Shown: positions 24,537 to 34,461 of the stretch, one piece after another
Layout: each line of letters opens with the position of its first letter
How positions within the stretch are numbered: position 1 is the first letter of the stretch
DNA from: Burkholderiaceae bacterium
Lineage (GTDB): Bacteria > Pseudomonadota > Gammaproteobacteria > Burkholderiales > Burkholderiaceae_F
Assembly (NCBI GenBank): GCA_019236735.1
Contig: JAFAIM010000012.1
Location: 62,001-126,000, forward strand
Direction: 5' to 3'
Length of the DNA stretch: 64,000 nucleotides
Notes under the pieces: generated by a model
The model's database searches: none
Seen by the model: the letters and a program-made list of their open reading frames with translations, nothing else
Told to the model about the DNA's origin: nothing
Program-made: the position numbers and the translations under genes

Positions 24537-25427
24537 TCAGTGCGCGGCATGCGATTCCTGGGCCTGCCCGATGTAAACGAGGGTCAGCATCATGAAGATG
24601 AACGCCTGCAGGATGACGATCAGTATGTGAAAGATTTCCCAGCCGAAGCCCAGCAACACATGGAGGAACGCAAGGCCGACACTCCCGAGCGCGGCGTGCC
24701 AGCTGTCGTAAGCAAACGCAGCGCCGCCCACCAGCGCGATCAGGAAGAACAGCAGCTCACCCGCGTACATATTGCCGAACAACCGCATGCCCATCGAGAA
24801 CGTCTTGGAGACATACTCGATGATGTTCATTCCGAAGTTGGCTCCCGCGAGCAGCGCCCCCCCGACCCAGGTCAGCGGATTCAGGCTCAGGTGCACCGCG
24901 CCGAAGGGCGCGACGAACAGGTCTTTGACGAAGCCGAACAGACCCTTGATCTTGATGCCGTAGTACAGCGACAGGATCAGTACGCCCAGCGCCATCCCCA
25001 GCGGCACGTTCGGGTCCGCGGTCGGCAGGGGCCGCACGTGATCGACTCCGACCACGCCGGCCGCGCGCGGAACCCAGTCCACCGGCAGCAGGTCGATAGC
25101 GTTCATCACGATGACCCAGATGTACACCGTCAACGCCAGCGGAGCGGCGTAGGTGCGGTCGACCGATATCATCGCCTTGGCCTGCTCATCGACCGTCTGA
25201 AAAGCCCACTCGATCAGCGCCTGGAAGCGGCTTGGAACGCCAGCCGTAGCGCGCGTCGCCGCCCAGCGCATCACGATGAGTACGAGCGCCACCGTCAGCA
25301 GCGAAAAGGTGACCGTGTCGTAGTGCAGGACCGAAAAGTCGAATAAGCCTTTCGGGGGAGAGCTGGCGAGGTGCCGCAGATGGTGCGCGACATATTCGGA
25401 GCCCGTCAGGGTTTCGGCTTCTGCCAT
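24537..25427 (-). CDS. atpB: ATP synthase a subunit
   Basis: The Fo proton channel. 296 residues from ATG at 25427 (MAEAETLTGSEYVAHHLRHL); the frame extends 29 codons upstream into atpI, without family support. Several membrane helices; the essential Arg is in SKTFSMGMRLFGNMYAGELL (near 190-200), and the last helices read FHILIVILQAFIFMMLTLVYI. 17 nt after atpI and 67 nt before atpE. Confidence 0.97.
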   Translation of the reverse strand: MAEAETLTGSEYVAHHLRHLASSPPKGLFDFSVLHYDTVTFSLLTVALVLIVMRWAATRATAGVPSRFQALIEWAFQTVDEQAKAMISVDRTYAAPLALTVYIWVIVMNAIDLLPVDWVPRAAGVVGVDHVRPLPTADPNVPLGMALGVLILSLYYGIKIKGLFGFVKDLFVAPFGAVHLSLNPLTWVGGALLAGANFGMNIIEYVSKTFSMGMRLFGNMYAGELLFFLIALVGGAAFAYDSWHAALGSVGLAFLHVLLGFGWEIFHILIVILQAFIFMMLTLVYIGQAQESHAAH

Positions 25428-25444
25428 CGTTCGATTCGTATTGC

Positions 25445-25813
25445 TCAGCGCCAGACAAGCGCCACAGCTTGCATCAACACCACGGCGATGACCGCCACGA
25501 TCAGCGCCGGCCAAACAACATCCTCGATCGTTCGCGCGATCAGCACCAGCAGCCCGATCGTCAGAACGACCTTGAGGAACTCGCCGAACAGCAACGCGAC
25601 CGCACTCGCCCGCGCTTCACCCAGACCGTCCGCCGCGCCCGCCGTCCGCGACTGAGCGGCGCGCGCGAGATTTAGCGCAAGCAAGCCGTTCGGCAGGGTG
25701 CATGCCAAACCGCCGAGCAACGACGAAAAAGCCGCGTGAGGCCCAGCCACTGCCCACGCGCCCAATGCGACGACCAGGGAGACGAGAAACTGGGTTGCGA
25801 CGACCCGGAACAT
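25445..25813 (-). CDS. atpI: ATP synthase subunit I
   Basis: A four-helix membrane protein that aids assembly of the c ring or magnesium supply; not part of the final enzyme. 122 residues starting MFRVVATQFLVSLVVALGAW, with LLGGLACTLPNGLLALN and VLTIGLLVLIAR helices. It is the first gene of the operon, as is usual in Betaproteobacteria, 270 nt downstream of parB. The atp promoter should lie in that gap. Confidence 0.9.
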   Translation of the reverse strand: MFRVVATQFLVSLVVALGAWAVAGPHAAFSSLLGGLACTLPNGLLALNLARAAQSRTAGAADGLGEARASAVALLFGEFLKVVLTIGLLVLIARTIEDVVWPALIVAVIAVVLMQAVALVWR

Positions 25814-26083
25814 GGCCGGAGCCTACCCGCTACCGCGTTTCGCGCACCGTCACCGCTCGCCGTTTCGGCCGCGCCCCTCCTCCAGGAGCGGGCGAGTTTA
25901 CGGCGCTGCATCAAGGTGGGCAAGTCGGTGGAGGGTTTCGACGCAACGACGCGACGGGTGACATAGCGCAGTGTTCGCGCGGCAGCGCTGCGCACGCTGC
26001 AAAAGCCGATGTTTGGTTCACAGGTGTTCCATTTCGGTACAGTCGCTCGCGCAGCAACGGCTGTGATCGGTACGCAGCGACCG

Positions 26084-26947
26084 TCAGCTGCGCAGCCGCT
26101 CGATCAGTCCCTGCAGTTGATCCAGGCTGGAAAAGTCGATCCGGATCTGCCCCTTGCCCTTCGCATCCGCGCGCACGGTGACGTTCGTTCCGAGCGAGTC
26201 CGACAGTTCCTCCTGCAGGCGTAGCAGATCGCGGTCCGGCTCGGCGCGAGGCTTTGCACGACCGTGCGCAGGTCGCGGGGCGTGGGTCGCCAGCGTCTCG
26301 GCTTCGCGCACCGACAGGCCGCGCGCAGCGATGTGCTGCCCGAGCTGGATCTGCCGAGCCGACGGTAGCGGCAGCAGCGCACGGGCGTGCCCCATCTCGA
26401 GCGCGCCGTCCATCAACAGCTGCTGCACGGGAGCGGCCAGGTTGAGCAGCCGCAGCAGGTTCGTGGTGGCGCTGCGCGAGCGGCCGATCGCCTCGGCTGC
26501 TTGCTCGTGCGTGAGGCGGAACTCGTTGATCAGCCGCTGCACTCCGTGTGCCTGCTCGAGCGCATTTAAATCCTCGCGCTGGATGTTCTCGATCAGTGCG
26601 ATCGCCAGCGCGGCTTCGTCGGCGACCTGCTTGACCAGCACCGGCACCTCCGCGAGCCCCGCAATCTGTGCTGCGCGGTAGCGACGCTCCCCGGCGATGA
26701 TTTCGTACGACGCGCCGCCTGCAGGGCGCACCAGGATCGGCTGGATCACGCCCTGGGCGCGGATCGAATCGGCGAGCTCGTTGAGCGACTGCGGATCCAT
26801 GCGCGTGCGCGGCTGATAGCGACCGGGACGAAGCCGTTCGATGGCGAGCACTTGCGGAGCGCCGGCAGGGGCTTGCAGTGCCGCTCCGCTGTCGCCCAGT
26901 AACGCGTCCAGCCCGCGGCCGAGTCCTTTGGGTTTTCGAAGAATCAT
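26084..26947 (-). CDS. parB: Chromosome partitioning protein ParB
   Basis: A CTP-dependent clamp that loads at parS and spreads on origin-proximal DNA. 287 residues from ATG at 26947; this start overlaps the parA stop (ATGA). The frame is open far upstream over parA but that part is not protein-like. N-terminal MILRKPKGLGRGLDALLG is typical; the box with EIIAGERRYRAAQIAGLAEV near 100 is the CTP-binding/arginine motif; ENIQREDLNALEQAHG and the HTH LTHEQAAEAIGRSRSATTN follow. Two parS-type sites lie 3.6 kb upstream. Confidence 0.97.
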   Translation of the reverse strand: MILRKPKGLGRGLDALLGDSGAALQAPAGAPQVLAIERLRPGRYQPRTRMDPQSLNELADSIRAQGVIQPILVRPAGGASYEIIAGERRYRAAQIAGLAEVPVLVKQVADEAALAIALIENIQREDLNALEQAHGVQRLINEFRLTHEQAAEAIGRSRSATTNLLRLLNLAAPVQQLLMDGALEMGHARALLPLPSARQIQLGQHIAARGLSVREAETLATHAPRPAHGRAKPRAEPDRDLLRLQEELSDSLGTNVTVRADAKGKGQIRIDFSSLDQLQGLIERLRS

Positions 26948-27750
26948 GCAGTCGCTCCGCTCGACGGGACCATCGTCTTGACCCGCTCGATCATCTCGGC
27001 GCCAAACGACACGTACGCTTGCGCGCCGCGCGCGTTGCGGTCGAATACCACTCCCGGCACACCGTGGCTCGGCGCTTCTGCGAGGCGCACGTTTCGCGGG
27101 ATGATCGTGCGGAACACCTTGTCTCCAAAGTGCGACTCCAGCTGGTCGGAGACCTGCTGCTGCAGCGTCATGCGCGAATCGAACATCACGCGCAGCAGGC
27201 CGATCAGCTGCAGTTCGCGGTTCAAGCCCGCATGCACGCGCTTGATCGTGTTGACCAGATCGGTCAGACCCTCGAGCGCGAAGTACTCGCACTGCATCGG
27301 AACGATCACGCCATGCACGGCGCACAAGCCGTTGAGCGTCAACAGCGACAGCGAAGGCGGGCAATCGATCAGCGCGAAGTCGTAGCGATCGGCCAGAGGC
27401 GCGAGCGCGTCGCGCAGGCGCAGTTCGCGCCGCTCGATGCCGACCAGCTCGACTTCGGCGCCGGCAAGCTCGCGGTTGGCACCGATCAGGTCGTACATCA
27501 CTTCTGGCGGTCGCACCACGGCTTCCTGCGCAGTCGCCAGACCCAACAGCACGTGGTACACGGTGCGCTCGAGCGTGCGCTTGTCGGCGCCGCTGCCCAT
27601 CGTCGCGTTGCCCTGCGGATCCAGATCGATCAACAGAACGCGCTGTCCGTGCGCGGCCAGCCCGGCGGCCAGATTCACCGCGGTCGTGGTCTTGCCCACG
27701 CCCCCTTTCTGGTTTGCGATACAAAAGACGCGGGACAAGTCGCCTCCCAT
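26944..27750 (-). CDS. parA: Chromosome partitioning ATPase ParA
   Basis: A Walker-type ATPase that moves ParB-parS complexes over the nucleoid. 268 residues from ATG at 27750. In that position the GGAGG touches the ATG; TTG at 27738 (MSRVFCIANQKGG, 264 residues) has GGGAGG 4 nt upstream and may be the real start. The deviant Walker A is NQKGGVGKTTTAV; DLDPQGNATMG and FALIDCPPSL follow. It lies 22 nt after rsmG and overlaps parB by 4 nt. Confidence 0.97.
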   Translation of the reverse strand: MGGDLSRVFCIANQKGGVGKTTTAVNLAAGLAAHGQRVLLIDLDPQGNATMGSGADKRTLERTVYHVLLGLATAQEAVVRPPEVMYDLIGANRELAGAEVELVGIERRELRLRDALAPLADRYDFALIDCPPSLSLLTLNGLCAVHGVIVPMQCEYFALEGLTDLVNTIKRVHAGLNRELQLIGLLRVMFDSRMTLQQQVSDQLESHFGDKVFRTIIPRNVRLAEAPSHGVPGVVFDRNARGAQAYVSFGAEMIERVKTMVPSSGATA

Positions 27751-27772
27751 CCTCCAAACGACGGCCGCCGCG

Positions 27773-28465
27773 TCAATGCGGCGTAGCAATCTGCAACACA
27801 ACGAGGCTGCGTGCCTGGTGCAACAGCGGCACGTGCAGCGGTACCGTTCGGACAACTTCGACGTCGTGCGGCAGTCGCTGCTGTTCCTGTTCGGAAGGAA
27901 GCCCCTTCATGGCGATCCATCGGCCGCTCGGCGCAAGTAAGTGGCGACTGACCTCGACCAGTGTTGCCAGCGTGCCGAATGCGCGCGCGACGATCACATC
28001 AAAGCGCCCCTGATAGCCGGCTCCGCGCAGCTCCTCGAGCCTGCCGTGCACGGGCTCGACGTTCTTCAGATCGAGCTCCACGCACGCCTGGGTGACAAAA
28101 GCGCACTTCTTGGCGACCGCATCGACCAGCGTGAAGTGGTGCTGCGGCAGCGCGATCGCGAGCGGAATTCCCGGCAGACCTGCACCAGACCCCGCATCGA
28201 GAACGCGCAGCGGTGGATCTGCCGGCAATTCGACCGCGGCGCTCAAGCTGTCGAGCAGGTGCAGGCTCAGCACCTGCTGCGGCCTCGTGATCGCGGTCAG
28301 GTTGTGGGTGCGGTTCCAGCGCAGCAGCAGCGCGATGAAACGCTCCAAGCGCTCCGACTGCTCCGCCAAGAGCGTCAAGCCCATTTGCTCCGCGTGCGCA
28401 GCGATCGAGGACGCGCTGATCGCGCCGGCCGGGTCGAGCGAAGTCTGCACGGCGAGAAGCGCCAC
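27773..28465 (-). CDS. rsmG: 16S rRNA (guanine527-N7)-methyltransferase RsmG
   Basis: Adds N7-methyl to G527 of 16S rRNA using SAM. 230 residues from GTG at 28465; GTG at 28450 is an alternative. The SAM-binding loop is LRVLDAGSGAGLPGIPLAIA near 85-105; LLLRWNRTHNLTAIT precedes it, and FDVIVARAFGTLATLVE follows. Neither start has a strong ribosome site, which suggests coupling to mnmG, whose stop is 31 nt away. Confidence 0.95.
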   Translation of the reverse strand: MALLAVQTSLDPAGAISASSIAAHAEQMGLTLLAEQSERLERFIALLLRWNRTHNLTAITRPQQVLSLHLLDSLSAAVELPADPPLRVLDAGSGAGLPGIPLAIALPQHHFTLVDAVAKKCAFVTQACVELDLKNVEPVHGRLEELRGAGYQGRFDVIVARAFGTLATLVEVSRHLLAPSGRWIAMKGLPSEQEQQRLPHDVEVVRTVPLHVPLLHQARSLVVLQIATPH

Positions 28466-28496
28466 TCAGTTGAACCAGTAGCAAGGCGCTGCATCG

Positions 28497-30467
28497 TCAA
28501 GCCGCGAGCTTGCCGCCGGCCCGACGACCAGGCTGATCCGTGGGCGAGGCGGAGTGCTGCCGCAGCCGCTTCAGATGGACGAGCAGCAGCGAAATGGCGG
28601 CGGGAGTAACACCAGAGATCCTGCTCGCTTGCCCGACTGTCTCTGGGCGATGAGCGTCGAGCTTCTGGCGGACCTCGACCGACAGCCCTTTTACCGCGGA
28701 ATAGTCGATGTGGCCCGGGATCAAGGTTGTCTCGTGCGATTCGTGGCGCGCCACTTCGATCCGCTGGCGCTCGATGTAGCCGTCGTACTTTGCGGCGATC
28801 TCGACCTGGCGCACAACTGCGGGATCCTCCTGCACACCTGCAGCGGGCACGCCGATCGGGGCACCGTCGGAGCCAGTGAGCGCCACGAGATCGCGATGGA
28901 GGACCCCAGGCCGCTTCAACAAGGTGAACAGTGTGTACTCACGTCCCAAAGGTGCCCCGATAACGTGCTCCGAAGCTGACCGTGCCGACGCTCCCAGCAT
29001 CCGAGGATTCACCCACGTCGATTTGAGACGCTCGAGCTCAGCGGCCACCGCATCGCGCTTGCGGTTGAAGCGATCCCAGCGGGCATCCGAAACGCAACCA
29101 AGCTGGCGTCCGATTTCGGTCAGCCGCATGTCGGCATTGTCCTCACGCAACGACAGCCGATATTCCGCGCGGCTCGTGAACATCCGGTACGGCTCCGTAA
29201 CTCCACGGGTGATCAAATCGTCGACCAGAACTCCTAGGTACGCCTGATCTCGCCTCGGGTACCACGTTGGCTTGCCGAGCGATCGCAGCCCTGCGTTCAG
29301 CCCGGCCAGCAGTCCCTGCGCTGCGGCTTCTTCGTAGCCAGTCGTGCCGTTGATCTGCCCGGCGAAAAACAAGTTCGAGATTGCGCGCGTCTCCAGCGTC
29401 GGATGAAGCGACCGCGGGTCGTAGTAGTCGTACTCGATCGCATAACCGGGCCGCAGCAGGTGCGCGCGTTCCAAGCCACGGATGCTGCGCACGAGGTCGA
29501 CCTGCGCGTCGAACGGCAGCGACGTAGAAATCCCGTTGGGATAGATCTCGCTTGTGGACAGGCCCTCTGGTTCGAGAAAGATCTGATGTGAGTCCTTGCT
29601 TGCGAATCGGTGAACCTTGTCTTCGATCGAAGGACAGTACCGCGGCCCGACGCCTTCGATCACGCCGGAGTACATCGGAGACCGACCCAGATTGGCTCGG
29701 ATGATCGCGTGCGTCGCGGGATTCGTGTGCGTAATCCAGCAAGGCAGTTGCTGGGGATGCAAATCGGATGACCCGATAAAGGAGAAAACAGGAACTGGGT
29801 TCGAATCGCCCGGCTGGCGCTCAGTGCGGTCGAAGTCGATCGTGCGGCCGTCGAGCCGCGGCGGTGTTCCGGTTTTCAGTCGGCCGCGCGGAAGGCCCAT
29901 CTCGATGAGCCTGCGCGCGAGCGAGATCGTCGCCGGATCGCCGGCGCGGCCTGCCGTATGCCGTTCGAGGCCGACGTGGACCAGTCCGTTCAAGAACGTT
30001 CCGGTGGTCAGCACGACACAGCGAGCCGTGAACCGGACCGCCGACTGAGTGATGACGCCGACGACGCGATCACCGTCCAAAACGAGATCGTCGACCGCCT
30101 GCTGGAACAGGCTCAGGTTCGGTTCGGCTTCGAGCCGACTGCGGATCGCTTTGCGATACAAGACGCGGTCCGCCTGCGCGCGCGTCGCCTGGACCGCAGG
30201 ACCCTTTGACGAATTCAAGATGCGGAACTGGATACCGGCCTCATCGGCGGCCAGTGCCATCGCCCCACCCAGCGCATCGATTTCCTTGACGAGGTGGCCC
30301 TTGCCGATGCCGCCGATCGACGGATTGCACGACATCTGGCCAAGCGTCTCGAGGCTATGGGTGATCAGCAGAGTTCGTGCTCCCAGGCGTGCGGCACCCA
30401 GGCACGCTTCGGTGCCGGCATGACCGCCTCCGATCACGATGACGTCGAAATCGCTTTGGAAGCTCAC
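28497..30467 (-). CDS. mnmG: tRNA uridine-5-carboxymethylaminomethyl modification enzyme MnmG
   Basis: The FAD- and NADH-using partner of MnmE that modifies U34 of several tRNAs. 656 residues from a GTG start. FAD site: [20 protein letters not shown] at residues 8-27; [18 protein letters not shown] and [17 protein letters not shown] are family signatures. The last 20 residues (after LLVHLKRL) form a variable polar tail. First gene of mnmG-rsmG-parA-parB; its upstream region carries a TTATAAAATTT promoter-like stretch, a short hairpin and the parS pair. mnmE is 5.3 kb further right. Confidence 0.98.
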   Translation of the reverse strand: MSFQSDFDVIVIGGGHAGTEACLGAARLGARTLLITHSLETLGQMSCNPSIGGIGKGHLVKEIDALGGAMALAADEAGIQFRILNSSKGPAVQATRAQADRVLYRKAIRSRLEAEPNLSLFQQAVDDLVLDGDRVVGVITQSAVRFTARCVVLTTGTFLNGLVHVGLERHTAGRAGDPATISLARRLIEMGLPRGRLKTGTPPRLDGRTIDFDRTERQPGDSNPVPVFSFIGSSDLHPQQLPCWITHTNPATHAIIRANLGRSPMYSGVIEGVGPRYCPSIEDKVHRFASKDSHQIFLEPEGLSTSEIYPNGISTSLPFDAQVDLVRSIRGLERAHLLRPGYAIEYDYYDPRSLHPTLETRAISNLFFAGQINGTTGYEEAAAQGLLAGLNAGLRSLGKPTWYPRRDQAYLGVLVDDLITRGVTEPYRMFTSRAEYRLSLREDNADMRLTEIGRQLGCVSDARWDRFNRKRDAVAAELERLKSTWVNPRMLGASARSASEHVIGAPLGREYTLFTLLKRPGVLHRDLVALTGSDGAPIGVPAAGVQEDPAVVRQVEIAAKYDGYIERQRIEVARHESHETTLIPGHIDYSAVKGLSVEVRQKLDAHRPETVGQASRISGVTPAAISLLLVHLKRLRQHSASPTDQPGRRAGGKLAA

Positions 30468-30487
30468 TTCGGTTGCGTCGAACTCTC

Positions 30488-30503
30488 CACCCCTAATGGG
30501 GTG
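30488..30503 (-). promoter_or_regulatory. Hairpin in the mnmG leader
   Basis: CACCCC-TAAT-GGGGTG forms a perfect 6-bp stem, 20-36 nt before the mnmG GTG. Next to it lies TATAAAATTT (30506-30516 on the minus strand), a likely -10 region, so the hairpin would be at the very 5' end of the transcript or act as an operator. Role unknown. Confidence 0.3.
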
Positions 30504-30584
30504 AAATTTTATAAGAGTTAAGACCGCATTGAACCCCGCATTGGCCCCGCCTGACCCGCGTGACGGTCGAGCGACCTAGCGCGA

Positions 30585-30600
30585 TGTTTCACGTGGAACG
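30585..30600 (+). promoter_or_regulatory. parS: parS-type ParB-binding site 1
   Basis: TGTTTCACGTGGAACG matches the bacterial parS consensus TGTTTCACGTGAAACA at 14 of 16 positions (a mixed form of the TTTCAC and TTCCAC half-sites). It is in the mnmG/AsmA-like intergenic region, 2.8 kb from parA. A second site lies 11 nt away. Confidence 0.88.
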
Positions 30601-30611
30601 TCCAATGGCGC

Positions 30612-30627
30612 TGTTCCACGTGAAACG
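30612..30627 (+). promoter_or_regulatory. parS: parS-type ParB-binding site 2
   Basis: TGTTCCACGTGAAACG matches the consensus TGTTTCACGTGAAACA at 14 of 16 positions and the TGTTCCACGTGAAACA variant at 15. Together with site 1 it makes a pair in which the TTTCAC-type half-sites are on the outside and the TTCCAC-type half-sites face inward. Loading site for ParB. Confidence 0.88.
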
Positions 30628-30656
30628 TGATGGAGTTGGCTTGGCGCGAGTTCGCG

Positions 30657-32081
30657 CTACCGGACGAACTGCGGGCTGGCAACCGATCCGCGAACGTGAA
30701 TCCTCAGCGGTGCCTGTATCCGGGTGCCACCGAGGTTGACGTGCAAGAGGCCGTTCAGCGCCAGGTCATGGCCTACGCTCAGTTCGCCTCGGGTCGAAAG
30801 CGCTCCCGCTTCTCCTTCTATGGATCGGAACAACACGCCGCTCGGGCCCGAAACGAACAAGGCCTCGAGGCGGGTAAAGCGGGTTGTGGATCCAGTGCTC
30901 GGGGTGGTCGACTCCGATGGGCGGCTTGCCGCATATCCGAGATTGATTCCGTTGAGCGCGGCGTTCCTCACTTTGACCTCGCCGGCAGCGACGAGGTGGC
31001 TCAGCGCGTCCTCCAAGCTCGTACCGGTACCGCTGAAGGCGGCGTCGATCGATGCCGTTCCCAGCAGCGGTACGAACACCTCCTGCCCGGGTTCGGGTGC
31101 GGTCTGCCCCGGGGTCGCGACCAATTGCTGCAGCAGTGTCGGGATGTCGAGTCCGACGCTGTTCGCCTTTCCTTCGGCAGACCAGGCAGTCGGCGTGAGA
31201 CGACGAACCGCCAAGTGGCCATCGATCGCGCCGAATGTCGACCCCATCGTGAACTGATCGAATTCGAGTGAACCGGCGCTGACGTGGCCGGAAGCGATCA
31301 CCTCAGTCCATTGAGCGTGTGGCGCGAAGGGCGGCTGAAAATCAGAGGCGTCGAGCTGCAGAGCCAGCGGTCCGCCATTGGGATCCGGTGTGACCTGCAG
31401 CTGCATCGTTCCTGCGGAACCGAGCCGGTGCAACACGACCACACCGAAGTGGCCATCTGGGCCCCTTCGGGTGGCTGCGTTGTAGCTACCCGGAAGAAGC
31501 TTGCTGCCCACAATGTGCACCTCCGAAATGCGCACCTTTGTCACGCTGTCGGGCACGGCGCGGTCCAGCGACGAAAGCCAGCCCAGTAGCGCCGCGGCCT
31601 GGTCGAAGTTCACCGTGATCGGCGAGATCACGATATCGCCCCAGCGACGCTGACCGGCGATCATCGCCTGCCAAAGGTTCGGAGCGGTGAACTCCAGCGC
31701 GACTTCGTCCAGGCGAATTCGGCCGGCCAAATCGACCCCACTCAAAACTACTGCCGGAGATGGAGTGGCGCGTAGATGGCTCGCGTCCACGGTTACTTGC
31801 ACTTGAAGGCTCGTTGACAGCTGCTGCGCAATCCGCGTGGGCGCCAGCGCGTGAATTTGGTCGAATACCCACTTTCCCGCAGCTGCGATGACAATCAGCA
31901 GAAGCAGATACGGCGCAAGCCGGACCAACCAGCGCAGCGACGATGATCCCCAACGGCGGTGGGCGTACAGCTCTTCCTGCTGTTTGCGATCGTCGATCTC
32001 GCGATGGTCGAGGCGGTCGCCAACGTTGATCGAAGTAATCGCGAAATCTGTTGACGGAAATTCGGTGTGACCGCTTTGCAT
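30657..32081 (-). CDS. AsmA-like membrane-anchored periplasmic protein
   Basis: 474 residues. A polar cytoplasmic N-terminus (1-48), one membrane segment (WLVRLAPYLLLLIVIAAAGK, about 50-70), then a beta-rich periplasmic part. The later half contains repeated AsmA-type strands: SAGSLEFDQFTMGSTFGAID, TGTSLEDALSHLVAAGEVKV and LNGLLHVNLGGTRIQAPLRI at the C-terminus. AsmA-like proteins bridge to or shape the outer membrane and lipid transport. Sequence identity to a named member is not clear, so the call is by architecture. It lies alone between the parS pair and pckG. Confidence 0.65.
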   Translation of the reverse strand: MQSGHTEFPSTDFAITSINVGDRLDHREIDDRKQQEELYAHRRWGSSSLRWLVRLAPYLLLLIVIAAAGKWVFDQIHALAPTRIAQQLSTSLQVQVTVDASHLRATPSPAVVLSGVDLAGRIRLDEVALEFTAPNLWQAMIAGQRRWGDIVISPITVNFDQAAALLGWLSSLDRAVPDSVTKVRISEVHIVGSKLLPGSYNAATRRGPDGHFGVVVLHRLGSAGTMQLQVTPDPNGGPLALQLDASDFQPPFAPHAQWTEVIASGHVSAGSLEFDQFTMGSTFGAIDGHLAVRRLTPTAWSAEGKANSVGLDIPTLLQQLVATPGQTAPEPGQEVFVPLLGTASIDAAFSGTGTSLEDALSHLVAAGEVKVRNAALNGINLGYAASRPSESTTPSTGSTTRFTRLEALFVSGPSGVLFRSIEGEAGALSTRGELSVGHDLALNGLLHVNLGGTRIQAPLRIHVRGSVASPQFVR

Positions 32082-32259
32082 GCTGTGCCTATGGCATTCG
32101 CCGGCCTAGTTTCAGCGCATAAGAGCGCAGTAAGTGCACACAATCAGTCGATTGGGGAAGACGATCAGCCTCGAATCATCCCCCGTATTCTTCCCGGGCG
32201 GAACGGTAGTTCACTCGGCGAGATGCTGGCCGATTTCAGCGCTATCCGAAAGACCGGCG

Positions 32260-34116
32260 CTAGTACGGCAGGCGCGCAAGGATCCGCGCTCGCGTCCGCG
32301 CGAGTGCATCCGGAACCCGATCTCCCAGCCGCGCGAAGAACTCGGCGTGCGAGTCCAGCTCCCGGCGCCATTGTCCCGGGTCCAGTGCGATCGCGCGCTC
32401 GAACGCGCTCCGGTCGAACTGCAAACCATCCCAGCGCAGATCCTCGTAGCGGGGTGACGTTCCGAGGAACGTGGAAGTACCGCCTCGCGTTTCCGCAACC
32501 CTGCCGACGATCCATTCCAACACGCGCATGTTTTCGGCATATCCGGGCCAGATGAACCCACCACGCTCGTCGGTGCGAAACCAGTTCACACAGAACATCC
32601 GAGGCAGCGGTGCTTCGCCCATGGCGATCCGCTCGCCGATTCGCAGCCAGTGCGCAAAGTAATCTCCGACGTGATAGCCGATGAAGGGCAGCATGGCGAA
32701 CGGATCTCGCCGCAAAACTCCCTGCGAGCCTGCCTGCGCGGCGGTCGTCTCCGACGCGAGCGTCGCCGCCATGTAAACCCCCTCGTTCCAGCCGTTGGCC
32801 TCGGTCACCAGAGGCACCGTGGTCGAGCGACGGCCACCGAACACGAACGCGTCGATCGGAACGCCCATCGGATTTTCCCAATCCGGGTCGATCGAAGGGC
32901 ATTGCCTCGCCGCCACGGTGAAGCGCGAATTCGGGTGCGCCGCTTTCCTTCCCTCCGCTGCAGCAGCCTGCGGCGTCCAATCGCGCCCCTGCCAGTCGAT
33001 GCAGTGGGCCGGAGGCTCGCTCTGACCCTCCCACCAGACGTCGCGCTCATCGGTGAGAGCGACATTGGTGAAGAGCACGTCTGAGGCGAGCATCCGTATC
33101 GCATTCGGGTTGGTTCGTCTTCCCGTTCCGGGAGCAACCCCGAACACTCCGGCTTCGGGGTTCATCGCGTACAGCCGCCCGTCGCGACCCGGGCGGATCC
33201 ATGCGATGTCCTCTCCGATCGTCGTGACTTTCCAACCAGCGTACGACGCCGGCGGCACCAGCATTGCGAAATTGGTCTTGCCACACGCGGATGGAAACGC
33301 CGCAGCGACGTGGAACTTGCGCCCCTCCGGAGTGGTGACCGCCAGGATCAGCATGTGCTCGGCGAGCCACCCCTCGTCGCGTCCCATCACGGAGGCAATC
33401 CGCAGCGCCAAGCATTTTTTGCCCAGCAGTGCGTTGCCGCCGTAGCCCGAGCCGAAACTCCAGATCTCGCGCGTTTCCGGAAAATGCGCGATGTATTTGG
33501 TCGGATTGCACGGCCAGGCGACATCCGCTTGACCCGGAGCGAGGGGGAGCCCGACCGAGTGCACACACGGCACGAACGCCCCGGTTTCGCCGAGCGCATC
33601 CAGCACCGCCGTTCCCACCCGCGTCATCCGATGCATGCTCACCACGACGTATGGGCTGTCGGTGAGTTCGACGCCGATCTTCGCGATCGGGCTTCCGATC
33701 GGGCCCATCGAGAACGGCACCACATAGAGCGTGCGCCCGCGCATGCAGCCGGTGAAAAGCTCGTGCAGGGTCGAGCGCATCTGGCGCGGGTCCATCCAGT
33801 TGTTGGTCGGCCCGGCGTCTTCCTGGCGCTCACTACAAATGAACGTACGGTCTTCGACGCGCGCAACGTCCGAGGGATCGGAGCGTGCCAGGAACGAGCT
33901 CGGCCTTTTCTCGGGGTCGAGGCGCAGCAGCGTTCCGCTGTCAACCATCTGGGCGCATAAGCCGTCGAATTCGGCTCGCGAGCCGTCGCACCAGATGACC
34001 CTTTGCGGGCACGCCAAGCGGGCGATCGACTCGACCCATTTCACCAGGGACCGATGGCGTACATTTGCCGGCGCCGTCGGATAGCCGTTATGCGAATGCG
34101 AGGGCACTGCGCTCAC
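32260..34116 (-). CDS. pckG: Phosphoenolpyruvate carboxykinase (GTP)
   Basis: Converts oxaloacetate and GTP to PEP, GDP and CO2 in gluconeogenesis. 618 residues, the usual size of the GTP enzyme. GTG start with GGGGAGG 8 nt upstream. The P-loop with the reactive Cys reads [16 protein letters not shown] near 277-292; [37 protein letters not shown] and [20 protein letters not shown] are diagnostic. Single gene, no visible operon partner. Confidence 0.98.
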   Translation of the reverse strand: MSAVPSHSHNGYPTAPANVRHRSLVKWVESIARLACPQRVIWCDGSRAEFDGLCAQMVDSGTLLRLDPEKRPSSFLARSDPSDVARVEDRTFICSERQEDAGPTNNWMDPRQMRSTLHELFTGCMRGRTLYVVPFSMGPIGSPIAKIGVELTDSPYVVVSMHRMTRVGTAVLDALGETGAFVPCVHSVGLPLAPGQADVAWPCNPTKYIAHFPETREIWSFGSGYGGNALLGKKCLALRIASVMGRDEGWLAEHMLILAVTTPEGRKFHVAAAFPSACGKTNFAMLVPPASYAGWKVTTIGEDIAWIRPGRDGRLYAMNPEAGVFGVAPGTGRRTNPNAIRMLASDVLFTNVALTDERDVWWEGQSEPPAHCIDWQGRDWTPQAAAAEGRKAAHPNSRFTVAARQCPSIDPDWENPMGVPIDAFVFGGRRSTTVPLVTEANGWNEGVYMAATLASETTAAQAGSQGVLRRDPFAMLPFIGYHVGDYFAHWLRIGERIAMGEAPLPRMFCVNWFRTDERGGFIWPGYAENMRVLEWIVGRVAETRGGTSTFLGTSPRYEDLRWDGLQFDRSAFERAIALDPGQWRRELDSHAEFFARLGDRVPDALARTRARILARLPY

Positions 34117-34254
34117 TGGGCTTGCCTCCCCTTATCGATGTGCTGCGATTTTTCGCCGCGCAGCCTTCCACGCAGCGGCTCCTCTCCCGAACCGCGGCGC
34201 CATCGGCTGCGCGTGTCGCGAAACGCGCCCAACTGCCCTGAAGCTGTGCGCGCC

Positions 34255-34461
34255 TCAGGACAGCGGAACGATTTCGACCGCCTGTGGGCCTTTTTGGCCC
34301 TGTTGGACCTGATATTCGACGCGCTGATTCTCCTTCAGCGTCCGGAATCCCTTTGACTTGATTCCGCTGTAGTGGGCGAACACGTCGCTTCCGCCATCGT
34401 CGGGTTTGATGAAGCCGAACCCCTTGGTCTCATTGAACCACTTTACAACGCCTGTGGGCAT
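34255..34461 (-). CDS. Cold-shock-domain protein
   Basis: A single-domain RNA/ssDNA-binding protein of the CspA family. 68 residues from ATG at 34461 ([20 protein letters not shown]). RNP1 (KGFGFIKP) and RNP2 (DVFAHYS) are intact. It ends in AVEIVPLS. A long untranslated region of several hundred nt upstream would fit the long leader of cold-shock mRNAs. The frame runs upstream for 55 codons, which no family member has. Confidence 0.96.
   Translation of the reverse strand: MPTGVVKWFNETKGFGFIKPDDGGSDVFAHYSGIKSKGFRTLKENQRVEYQVQQGQKGPQAVEIVPLS

Noticed and set aside
26948-27757. Upstream extension of the parB frame over parA
   Set aside because: It is antisense-free but in the wrong frame within parA; the ParB N-terminus begins at 26947.
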